This document shows positions 1 to 5,174 of a DNA stretch of 12,802 nucleotides, piece by piece. The position numbers and the translations under genes are program-made. How positions within the stretch are numbered: position 1 is the stretch's first letter; every line of letters starts with the position of its first letter. The notes under the pieces were generated by a model. It ran no database searches. It was not told the origin of the DNA and was given only the letters and a program-made list of their open reading frames with translations. The stretch spans positions 1-12,802 of the forward strand of contig JAHINZ010000074.1 in NCBI GenBank assembly GCA_018895795.1, given 5' to 3'. The DNA is from Alphaproteobacteria bacterium (GTDB lineage Bacteria > Pseudomonadota > Alphaproteobacteria > Caulobacterales > Caulobacteraceae).

Positions 1-243
1 GAGGCCTGTTCGACCTTCATGAACGCCTGCCTGAAGGGCGACTGGGAAACCGCGCTCTACTGGCAGGATCGCCTGGTGCGTCTGCACAAGGCCCTGTTCC
101 TCGACTCCTCGCCGGCGCCGACCAAGTTCGCCATGGCCCATCTGGGCCTGTGCGCGGAAGACGTTCGCCTGCCGATCGCGCCCTGTAGCGACGCGGTCAA
201 GCCGGCGATCCTGGACGCCATGCGCGAGGCGGGTCTGGTCTGA
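1..243 (+). CDS. dapA: 4-hydroxy-tetrahydrodipicolinate synthase, 3' end only
   Basis: Reading frame 1 is open from the window edge to a TGA at 241-243, giving the last 80 residues of a protein whose start lies outside. The visible part matches the C-terminal helical region of DapA: a helix with DWETALYWQDRL, then the segment SPAPTKFAMAHLGL, where DapA family members have a proline-containing stretch followed by K-x-A-L-x-x-x-G, then RLPIAP before the final helix ending AILDAMREAGLV. DapA condenses pyruvate with aspartate semialdehyde in the cytoplasm, the first committed step to diaminopimelate and lysine. The catalytic lysine and tyrosine lie upstream of the window and cannot be checked. 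The TGA overlaps the ATG of smpB (TGATG), so the two are probably cotranscribed and translationally coupled. Identification rests on a C-terminal fragment but the pattern is characteristic. Confidence 0.85.
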   Translation, partial: EACSTFMNACLKGDWETALYWQDRLVRLHKALFLDSSPAPTKFAMAHLGLCAEDVRLPIAPCSDAVKPAILDAMREAGLV

Positions 244-701
244 TGACCAAGCCCATCGCCGAGAACCGGCGCGCCCGGTACGACTACTTCATCGAGGAAA
301 CCTTCGAGGCCGGCATCATGCTGACCGGCACCGAGGTGAAGTCTTTGCGCGTGGGGCGGGCCAACATCGCCGAGTCCTACGCCTCGGTGGAAGGCAAGCA
401 GATCAAGCTGATCAATGCCGACATTCCGCCCTACGGCCACGCGAACCGCTTCAATCACGAGCCGCGCCGCCACCGTACCCTGCTGCTGCACAAGAAGCAG
501 ATCGACAAGCTGATCGGCGCCGTCCAGCGCGACGGCCGCACCCTGATCCCGCTGAAACTCTACTGGAACGAGAAGGGGCTGGCCAAGCTCGAGATCGGCC
601 TGGCCAAGGGCAAGAAGACCCACGACAAACGCGAGACCGAAGCCGCGCGCGACTGGCAGCGCGACAAGGCGCGGCTGATGAAGGGCGACCGGGGGGACTA
701 A
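243..701 (+). CDS. smpB: SsrA (tmRNA)-binding protein SmpB
   Basis: A 152-residue protein of the usual SmpB length. SmpB binds the tRNA-like part of tmRNA and carries it into ribosomes stalled on mRNAs without a stop codon, so the nascent chain is tagged and degraded. Family hallmarks are visible: IAENRRARYDYFIEETFEAG at the N-terminus, GTEVKSLR at about residues 30-37, NIAESYASV, and the Lys/Arg-rich tail GKKTHDKRETEAARDWQRDKAR at about 122-145, which is unstructured in solution and enters the empty mRNA channel. The ATG at 243 overlaps the dapA stop; a GAGG lies about 12 nt upstream inside dapA, so coupling to dapA translation is likely. The stop at 699-701 is only 10 bp from the stop of the convergent small gene. 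I see no convincing terminator between them. The tmRNA gene itself is not seen in the window. Confidence 0.97.
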   Translation: MTKPIAENRRARYDYFIEETFEAGIMLTGTEVKSLRVGRANIAESYASVEGKQIKLINADIPPYGHANRFNHEPRRHRTLLLHKKQIDKLIGAVQRDGRTLIPLKLYWNEKGLAKLEIGLAKGKKTHDKRETEAARDWQRDKARLMKGDRGD

Positions 702-711
702 ACGCCCGCCG

Positions 712-822
712 TCATCGGGGTTGGAGGATCAGAAATCCGAGCGCAAGGCCGAATAGGAAACCTGCTGCGGCGATGAACGACACCACTTTCAGGGTGTTCG
801 ACAGGCGTCGGGTTTCAGCCAC
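712..822 (-). CDS. 36-residue single-pass membrane peptide, unknown function
   Basis: A short frame read from a GTG at 822-820 to a TGA at 714-712. The peptide has a basic, polar N-terminus (AETRRLSNTLK), then a continuous hydrophobic stretch VVSFIAAAGFLFGLALGFLI at residues 13-32, and ends LQPR. This is the plan of a one-helix inner-membrane protein; by the positive-inside rule the N-terminus is probably cytoplasmic. The start codon overlaps the stop of the upstream 111-aa gene (GTGGCTGA, 8 bp shared), and a GAGG lies about 10 nt upstream, which supports translation as the last gene of the small operon. The G residues inside the helix (positions 21, 25, 29) form a GxxxGxxxG pattern, known from helix-helix packing in membranes, so it may self-associate or bind a membrane partner. 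I do not recognise a family. The alternative, that the frame is fortuitous, is made less likely by the coupling signals. Confidence 0.5.
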   Translation of the reverse strand: MAETRRLSNTLKVVSFIAAAGFLFGLALGFLILQPR

Positions 823-1150
823 CGGCCACCGACCTCATGTGCTTTCTGAAAAAGGCGAAGGCGTCCGCGGTCAGCGCCCAGGTCTTCGGGCCGGACACGA
901 AGGCCGCCTGGCGGCCCTCGCGTTCGGCGCGCACGCAGTGCAACTCCAGCACCAGGGTCAACTCCCGCATGAGCGCTTCGGAGGCTTGCGTCGCGCCCCT
1001 GCGCCGCGCGACGTGGTTGATGACCAGCGTGCGGGGGGCGGCGCCGTCGAGTTCGATGAGCGCCTCGGCGATCTCCGCGATCAGGGGCGAGAAAAGGCCG
1101 TTGCTTTCGAGTTGTTTTCGGCGTGCTTTCGCCAGTTCGTCCGTGTGCAC
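815..1150 (-). CDS. Uncharacterised 111-aa protein, middle gene of small operon
   Basis: A frame from GTG (1150-1148) to TGA (817-815). The GTG is supported by GAGG at 1158-1161 with 7 nt spacing. The protein is soluble, with no signal peptide or membrane segment. It starts with a charged helix (TDELAKARRKQLESNG), then two probable amphipathic helices (SPLIAEIAEALIELDG, about 21-36, and a helix around GATQASEALMRELTLVLELHC, about 52-72), and ends in a probable strand-plus-helix WALTADAFAFFRKHM. The helix-helix-strand order is loosely like a small winged-helix domain, but that is a guess. It lies 9 bp after the 81-aa gene and overlaps the membrane-peptide gene, so all three are probably one transcript. 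I do not recognise the family. Longer open frames on the opposite strand in the same place look like GC-rich shadows: they have no ribosome binding site and no family resemblance. Confidence 0.6.
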   Translation of the reverse strand: MHTDELAKARRKQLESNGLFSPLIAEIAEALIELDGAAPRTLVINHVARRRGATQASEALMRELTLVLELHCVRAEREGRQAAFVSGPKTWALTADAFAFFRKHMRSVAGG

Positions 1151-1159
1151 CGTTCGACC

Positions 1160-1405
1160 TCACAAGTGTGGGCGGCGAGGGGATCGCCCCCACGAAATGT
1201 CCGTATTGGTCTGGAAAACGCGGGCGGGTATGCCGACGTCAAACAGCGCCGCGCAGATCGCCAGGGCTTCTTGATAGGCGGCTTCCAGGTTGTCGAAGCG
1301 GCCCCTGAGATAGCCTTCTTCCGTCACAGCATATCCCGCGGATACGGTGATGATCTCAATGCTGCGGAATAATTCGAGTTCAATTTCAGGTTCGCGATAA
1401 ATCAT
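1160..1405 (-). CDS. Uncharacterised 81-aa protein, first gene of small operon
   Basis: A frame from ATG (1405-1403) to TGA (1162-1160). A good Shine-Dalgarno (AGGGA) lies about 7 nt upstream. The product is a small, acidic, soluble protein: an N-terminal stretch with alternating acidic and hydrophobic residues (EPEIELELFRSIEIITV), a strand pair around AGYAVTEEGYLRGRFDN, a helix LEAAYQEALAICAALFD (about 40-56) and a strand IPARVFQTN. The beta-beta-alpha-beta order recalls small DUF2188-like proteins, but the similarity is only in layout and I would not name it. The last ten codons, encoding SWGRSPRRPH, form a strong RNA hairpin and differ in character from the rest, as if the C-terminus had been extended. 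The 5' third is less GC-rich than the neighbouring genes. It leads the three-gene operon, whose promoter must lie in the AT-rich segment upstream. Confidence 0.6.
   Translation of the reverse strand: MIYREPEIELELFRSIEIITVSAGYAVTEEGYLRGRFDNLEAAYQEALAICAALFDVGIPARVFQTNTDISWGRSPRRPHL
1168..1193 (-). other. Strong hairpin at the end of the 81-aa gene, just before the next ribosome binding site
   Basis: On the plus strand GTGGG (1168-1172), an unpaired C, GGCGA (1174-1178), loop GGGGA, then TCGCC and CCCAC (1184-1193). The ten base pairs with one bulge are mostly G-C. There is no T-tract on either side, so it is not an ordinary terminator. In the minus-strand mRNA it ends 6 nt before the GAGG of the 111-aa gene, so it could stall ribosomes, protect the upstream message, or tune translation of the next gene. 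Confidence 0.5.
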
Positions 1406-1699
1406 GGCGTTTCCCTGTGAATTTCAAGCTTTAGACTTGCTCAAAAAAATACGATCTAAGCCTTTTTATGCTTTGAGTTCCGATCATATATTTGAAATTG
1501 GCGTTAATCATAAAAGTAACCGCTCATATTGGGCGGTGTGGATGTTGAGTCGAGCGCTTGGGATTTGTCAGCGATCTGAAGTCGCTATCGCCTGATATGG
1601 ATGGGCGGCCAGGCTTGTGATGGGCCGCGCCAGGGGATCGGGCGCGCGGGCCTGTGCGCGAAAGAGGCGCTCCGCCGATCGCGTCGCGAGACGATGCGG
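1406..1699. other. AT-rich intergenic region upstream of the small operon
   Basis: No gene that I can support lies here. By my count 34 of 110 bases in 1421-1530 are G or C (about 31%), against about two thirds in the window as a whole. It must hold the promoter of the minus-strand small operon, but I cannot pick convincing -35/-10 boxes. An 8-bp inverted repeat, AATTTCAA (1420-1427) and TTGAAATT (1492-1499), brackets the most AT-rich part. A weaker one (GCTTTAGA at 1428-1435 with TCTAAGC at 1455-1461, one bulge) lies between them, followed on the plus strand by TTTTT. The GC-rich part 1600-1699 follows the methyltransferase stop and has only imperfect GC-rich inverted repeats with no T-run, so no clear terminator for that operon is seen. 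Confidence 0.6.
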
Positions 1700-2377
1700 T
1701 CAGACCGCCGGTCGTGTCGCGATCCAGATCACGTGCCGCGCCCCGCGACCCTTGTGGGCGCGGGCGCCGACCTCCTCGACCGCGTAGCCGGCCCGGCCGA
1801 GCCGGCGGGTGAAATCGCTATCGCGGGTCGAGGACCACACCTCCAGAACGCCGCCAGGGCGCAGCGCCCGGCGAGCCGCAGCTAGGCCGCCCTGATCATA
1901 GAGGCTGTCATTGCCCTTGCGGCTGAGGCCGCCCGGACCGTTGTCGACGTCCAGCAGGACGGCGTCATAGACGCTGTCGGCCTCGCGGATCAGGGCTCCG
2001 ACATCGCCCTGGAAGATCTCGACGCGCGGATCATCAAGGCTGTCGCCATGCAGGCCGCCCAGAGGCCCTCGGGCCCAGGCGACGACGGCGGGGACCAGTT
2101 CGGCGACGATGATCCGCGCGTCCGGGCCAAAGGCGGCCAGCGCCGCGCGCAGGGTGAAGCCCAGGCCCAGCCCGCCGATCAGGATGCGCGCGCCGGCCCG
2201 CTGGCCGATACGGTCGAAGGCCAGCGTGGCCATGGCCTCTTCCGAACCGCTTAGGCGGCTGTTCATCAGCTCGATCGGCCCGGCCATGATCGAGTATTCC
2301 GTCCCGCGCCGCATCAGGCGCAGGTCGACGCCGTCGCCAGGCACGGTGGCGGTGTCCAACTGCTCCCAGGGGATCAT
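1700..2377 (-). CDS. Spermidine-synthase-like class I SAM-dependent methyltransferase
   Basis: 225 residues, cytoplasmic, no signal peptide. The Rossmann-like SAM-binding core is plain: ARILIGGLGLGFTLRAAL (motif I, glycines at 68-73), the acidic residue ending strand 2 in IIVAELVP (Glu93), QGDVG (Asp125) and YDAVLLDVDNGP (about 137-148), a motif like the aspartate-containing VDSSDP region of spermidine synthases. The small N-terminal beta domain of true SpeE proteins is much reduced, and 225 aa is shorter than their usual 280 or so. I would therefore call it a spermidine-synthase-like methyltransferase and not assign polyamine synthesis. Its ATG lies 3 bp after the DUF2891 stop, with only a weak Shine-Dalgarno, so it is the last gene of the DUF969-DUF979-DUF2891 operon and probably depends on coupling. 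The substrate is unknown. The family call is secure, the role is not. Confidence 0.82.
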   Translation of the reverse strand: MIPWEQLDTATVPGDGVDLRLMRRGTEYSIMAGPIELMNSRLSGSEEAMATLAFDRIGQRAGARILIGGLGLGFTLRAALAAFGPDARIIVAELVPAVVAWARGPLGGLHGDSLDDPRVEIFQGDVGALIREADSVYDAVLLDVDNGPGGLSRKGNDSLYDQGGLAAARRALRPGGVLEVWSSTRDSDFTRRLGRAGYAVEEVGARAHKGRGARHVIWIATRPAV

Positions 2378-2380
2378 GAC

Positions 2381-3421
2381 CTATCCATTCGTCAGGGCCA
2401 GCAGGGCGAAGGTCGCCAGCCAGTGCTCGCCCATATAGTCGCCGGCGATGTGCGGCACGGCGGCGCCCAGGTGAGCCATGGCGGCGTTGGCGGCGTGCTG
2501 CCGAGCCGGATCCAGTTCGGGCAGGGCTCCGGCCAGGGTCCGCCAACACCAGGCGCGCGACAGGTTCAGACCGTCCAGATGGGCGATCTTGCCGTCGGTG
2601 CGGTCGCTGACCCGGGCCGGCGTGAACAGGGTGGCGGGCTGCTTGCGGGCCAGATCGGGCAGGAAGCGCACGAACCAGACCTCGAAGGTGTCCTTGGGGA
2701 TCAGGCGGCGCATGGCCTCGGCCTCGATCAAGGCCGGCGACAGGAAGTCATCGCCCGACGGCTCCCAGGCCTGGCAGGCGGCGTCCTGGCCATACCAGAT
2801 CATCGCCTTGGTGGTCAGCAGGGCGCGAAAGGCGGCGTCGCCGGTCATGTCGGCATATTCGCTGGCCAGGACCAGGGCGAAGGCGGTGTTGGTGTGGACG
2901 CCGGCGCGGACGGGATAGTCCGCCTTGGGCAGGAAGTCCTGGAAGCGGGCGACGAAGGCCCTGGCCAGGGGCGCATGGCGCGTGGCCCAGGGGCGGTCCT
3001 CGTGGCGCATCAGTTCAGCCTGCAGCATCAGGTCCCACGCCCAGCCATAGGGACGTTCGAAACCCCGGCTTTCCGGGCGGGCCAGATAGTCGACCTCGAC
3101 GCCGACCTTGGCCGCGGTGAAGGCGTCATCGAACAGGGCGATAATCGTTTCGGCCTCGGCCATGTCGGGCCGGATGCGCAGCAGGGTGGCCAGCAGCCAG
3201 TAGCCATGAACGCAGGAATGCCAGTCGAAACTGCCGAAGAAAATCGGGTGCAGATCGCGAGGCGTGCGCGCGTCCGCGTCGCCGGCCATCACATGGTCGA
3301 GCTTGTTGGGATACTCGCGGGCGATGTGACCCAAGGCGATCTTGGCGAACCGAGAGGCGGTCGCCCGGGCCAGGCTTGGAGCGCTAGACCTGGGGGCGCT
3401 AGACCCTGAAGGCGAGGACAT
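2381..3421 (-). CDS. DUF2891 family protein
   Basis: 346 residues, soluble, mostly helical. The DUF2891 signature is clear: REYPNKLDHVM at about 35-45, then HPIFFGSFDWHSCVHGYWLL at 58-77 with His58, His67 and His72, further on RPYGWAWDLMLQAEL and GVHTNTAFALVLASEYA, and the C-terminal GDYMGEHWLATFALLAL. The conserved His, Asp and Trp in alternating helices resemble an alpha/alpha-barrel enzyme, so a hydrolase or isomerase is plausible, but no activity is established for the family that I can name. The first twenty residues (Ser/Pro/Arg-rich) come from a duplicated 15-bp unit and look non-conserved. The ATG at 3421 overlaps the end of the DUF979 gene by 23 bp and has no good Shine-Dalgarno, which suggests reinitiation. 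No better start exists before the conserved core. It is followed by the methyltransferase after 3 bp. Confidence 0.85.
   Translation of the reverse strand: MSSPSGSSAPRSSAPSLARATASRFAKIALGHIAREYPNKLDHVMAGDADARTPRDLHPIFFGSFDWHSCVHGYWLLATLLRIRPDMAEAETIIALFDDAFTAAKVGVEVDYLARPESRGFERPYGWAWDLMLQAELMRHEDRPWATRHAPLARAFVARFQDFLPKADYPVRAGVHTNTAFALVLASEYADMTGDAAFRALLTTKAMIWYGQDAACQAWEPSGDDFLSPALIEAEAMRRLIPKDTFEVWFVRFLPDLARKQPATLFTPARVSDRTDGKIAHLDGLNLSRAWCWRTLAGALPELDPARQHAANAAMAHLGAAVPHIAGDYMGEHWLATFALLALTNG
3375..3404. repeat. 15-bp tandem duplication across the DUF979 stop / DUF2891 start
   Basis: On the minus strand GTCTAGCGCCCCCAG (3404-3390) is followed directly by GTCTAGCGCTCCAAG (3389-3375), 13 of 15 identical. 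The first copy holds the DUF979 TAG and the second repeats it in the same frame. In the DUF2891 frame it encodes SSAPR followed by SSAPS. The pattern suggests a recent slippage duplication that lengthened the N-terminus of the DUF2891 protein by five residues. Confidence 0.85.
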
Positions 3422-4355
3422 TCATCAGGACCATGTTGATGACCAGCATGAGGACGGCGGTCGGCGCCTGGGCGCGGATCACGCCGTAGCGGTCCTTCAA
3501 TTGCAACAGAGCCGCCGGCACAAGGTTGAAATTGGCGGCGAGCGGCGTCAGCAGGGTGCCGCAGAAGCCCGACAACATGCCGATGGCGCAGACGATGGCC
3601 GGATCGCCGTGGAAACGGCCGACCACCAGGGGCAGGGCTATGCCGGCGGTCATCACCGGGAAAGCGGCGAAGGCGTTGCCCATCAGGATCGTGAAACCGG
3701 CCATGCCCAGGCAGTAGGCGGCGACGACGGCGAAGCGGCTGTCGACCGGAGTCCATTGCACGGCCAGGTCGCCGATGGTCTTGCCGACCCCGGCGACGGC
3801 GAACACCGCGCCCAGCGCCGCCAGCATCTGCGGTAGCAGCGCCGCCCAGCCGACCAGATCCATCAGGCGACGCCCTTCCTGGAGCGGCGCGGCGACCGGT
3901 TGCTGGAACATCACCTGGGCCAGGATCGCGGCGACCACGGCCGCTAAGGCCAGAGAGATCAGGGTGGCGTTCTTGGCCTCCACCAGCGGCGCGCCGTGGA
4001 AGGTGACCGCCTTGAAGATGAACGTGCCGGCCAGGGTGATGATCGGAATGACCAAAGCGGGCGCGAACAGGCGCGCGCCCAGCCGCTGGGCCATCTCCCG
4101 GCGCGCGTCGGGCGTGGTGGTGGCGGGCTGACCGACGCCCAGGCGGCCGGTTCCCGCCAGCAGCGCCAGGGCCAGGACCAGAAAGCCGTTACCCAGGTCC
4201 CCCAGGCGGTCGCCCAGAAGGAAGCTGATCGCCACCAGCCCCCAGAAGGCGGCGTTGCCCCAGCGCCTGGTATTGGCCTTGTCGCCGGCGCTCAGCACGG
4301 CGAAGGCGGCGAACATCGCCCCGGCGACCAGATAGACTAGCGGCAGGCCGATCAT
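3399..4355 (-). CDS. DUF979 family integral membrane protein, probable permease subunit
   Basis: 318 residues read from ATG 4355-4353, which overlaps the DUF969 stop as ATGA. That overlap and the hydrophobic MIGLPLVYLVAGAMFAAF start make it better than the in-frame upstream ATG at 4454. About eight to ten hydrophobic helices can be seen (for example 4-22, 34-48, 56-70, 97-115, 130-150, 165-190, 206-222, 233-246, 253-275, 298-315). The conserved block GNAFAAFPVMTAGIALPLVV (226-245) followed by GMLSGFCGTLLTPLAANFNLVPAALL (259-284), with small-residue and Gly/Pro breaks, resembles the re-entrant substrate-binding hairpins of ion-coupled carboxylate transporters. DUF979 proteins nearly always occur beside DUF969 proteins, and the pair is thought to form a transporter; in other bacteria I recall linkage to pyroglutamate metabolism genes, which are absent here. 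Substrate unknown. Confidence 0.88.
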   Translation of the reverse strand: MIGLPLVYLVAGAMFAAFAVLSAGDKANTRRWGNAAFWGLVAISFLLGDRLGDLGNGFLVLALALLAGTGRLGVGQPATTTPDARREMAQRLGARLFAPALVIPIITLAGTFIFKAVTFHGAPLVEAKNATLISLALAAVVAAILAQVMFQQPVAAPLQEGRRLMDLVGWAALLPQMLAALGAVFAVAGVGKTIGDLAVQWTPVDSRFAVVAAYCLGMAGFTILMGNAFAAFPVMTAGIALPLVVGRFHGDPAIVCAIGMLSGFCGTLLTPLAANFNLVPAALLQLKDRYGVIRAQAPTAVLMLVINMVLMNVLAFRV

Positions 4356-5026
4356 GCCGGGGCTCCGGCGCGACGCTCGGCCAGCTTGCGGTCGAACAGC
4401 AGCAGCCGCGCGCCGTGCACCAGGAACGCGGCGATGGCGCTGGGAATGGCCCACACCGACAGATGCAGCGGCTCCACCGTGATGCCGCTCTGATCCAGGA
4501 AGCCGACGATGAGCAGGATCGAGCCGATGGCCATGAAGATGTCTTCGCCGAAAAACAGCCCCACATTGTCGGTGGCGGCCGACATGGCCTTGATGCGTTC
4601 GCGATCGGCGTCTTGCAGCGGGCCCGCGCCCTCGGCGGCGGCTTCGGCCATGGGCGCGACCAGGGGGCGGACGGTCTGGGCTTGGCCGGCGACATTGGTG
4701 AGACCCAAGGCGGCGGTGAACTGGCGCAGCAGCAGATAGGCCAGCAGGATCCGTCCGGCGCTGGCGCCCCGGAGCCGCTGAATGGTCATGCGCGCCCGCT
4801 CCTGCAGGCCGCAGCGCTCAAGCACGCCGATGGCCGGCAGCACCAGCCAGGCGATCGTCACATAGCGGTTGGTGTTGAACGCCTTGCCGAAGGCGGCCAG
4901 CACCTCCAGCGGCGTCATTCCGGCCGCCAAGCCCGCCGTGAGGGCGGCGGCGACGACCACGAGCAGGGGATTGAAGCGCAGGGCGAAGCCCACGACAATC
5001 ACCGCCACGCCCAGAAGGGTCAGCAT
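4352..5026 (-). CDS. DUF969 family integral membrane protein, probable permease subunit
   Basis: 224 residues from ATG 5026-5024, preceded by GGGGGAGA at a spacing of about 8 nt. The in-frame ATG further upstream at 5143 would add 39 polar residues unlike the family and is rejected. The protein opens with the family-typical MLTLLGVAVIVVGFALRFNPLLVVVAAA (two helices, to about residue 36), then GKAFNTNRYVTIAWLVLPAIGVLERCGLQERAR (48-79), the loop GLTNVAGQAQTVRPLVAPMAEAAA (108-131), ATDNVGLFFGEDIFMAIGSILLIVGFL (151-177) and a last helix near 190-212. Conserved polar residues in membrane-adjacent loops (Asn111, Gln115, Asn154, Glu161, Asp162) could line a transport path. It is the first gene of the four-gene operon and overlaps DUF979 by 4 bp, fitting a 1:1 two-subunit permease. 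The start region can fold so that the Shine-Dalgarno is paired. Function is inferred only. Confidence 0.88.
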   Translation of the reverse strand: MLTLLGVAVIVVGFALRFNPLLVVVAAALTAGLAAGMTPLEVLAAFGKAFNTNRYVTIAWLVLPAIGVLERCGLQERARMTIQRLRGASAGRILLAYLLLRQFTAALGLTNVAGQAQTVRPLVAPMAEAAAEGAGPLQDADRERIKAMSAATDNVGLFFGEDIFMAIGSILLIVGFLDQSGITVEPLHLSVWAIPSAIAAFLVHGARLLLFDRKLAERRAGAPA

Positions 5027-5033
5027 CTCCAAG

Positions 5034-5057
5034 TCTCCCCCGCGATTCCTGGGGGGA
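5034..5057 (-). promoter_or_regulatory. Possible Shine-Dalgarno-masking hairpin before DUF969
   Basis: In the minus-strand leader, TCCCCC (5057-5052) can pair with GGGGGA (5041-5036) over a 10-nt loop; the second arm is part of the Shine-Dalgarno stretch GGGGGAGA that precedes the ATG at 5026. Pairing would hide part of the ribosome binding site. The stem is only six base pairs and G/C runs are common in this genome, so chance is possible. Confidence 0.3.
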
Positions 5058-5174
5058 CCGTCGGGCGTGCGCGGCGCGCTGGCAAGCCTTGGTCGCCGTG
5101 AAGACACGGACTTGACGCTCGACGCCTCCGGCGCGACCCTCAACTCAACAACGATAACTTAGGAGGAGGCCCCC

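Noticed and set aside
57..623. 188-codon open frame on the minus strand opposite dapA/smpB
   Set aside because: It is a GC-rich antisense frame opposite two recognised genes, without family resemblance or a clear ribosome binding site.
690..720. Terminator between smpB and the convergent small gene
   Set aside because: Only a 5-bp GGGCG/CGCCC pairing with a long loop and no T-run is present.
773..1372. 199-codon open frame on the plus strand (and a 145-codon one at 837-1274)
   Set aside because: It is longer than the minus-strand genes there, but it has Arg/Gly-rich composition, no Shine-Dalgarno, and lies against three tightly coupled minus-strand genes with good starts.
1428..1470. Plus-strand terminator-like hairpin with TTTTT
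   Set aside because: The stem is AT-rich, bulged, has a 19-nt loop and no gene on the plus strand would end there.
1404..1595. 63-codon plus-strand frame in the AT-rich island
   Set aside because: Its ATG overlaps the 81-aa gene's start codon on the other strand, there is no near Shine-Dalgarno and no recognisable motif. It is most likely chance in an AT-rich regulatory stretch.
1600..1699. Terminator for the methyltransferase operon
   Set aside because: GGGCCGCGCC and GGCGCGCGGGCC can pair only imperfectly, and no T-run follows on the minus strand.
2034..2549. 171-codon minus-strand frame overlapping the methyltransferase and DUF2891 genes
   Set aside because: It is a frame-shifted shadow of two recognised genes, rich in Arg, Pro and Gly.
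2423..3409. 328-codon plus-strand frame
   Set aside because: It is the exact antisense of the DUF2891 gene; Gly/Gln-rich shadow sequence without domains.
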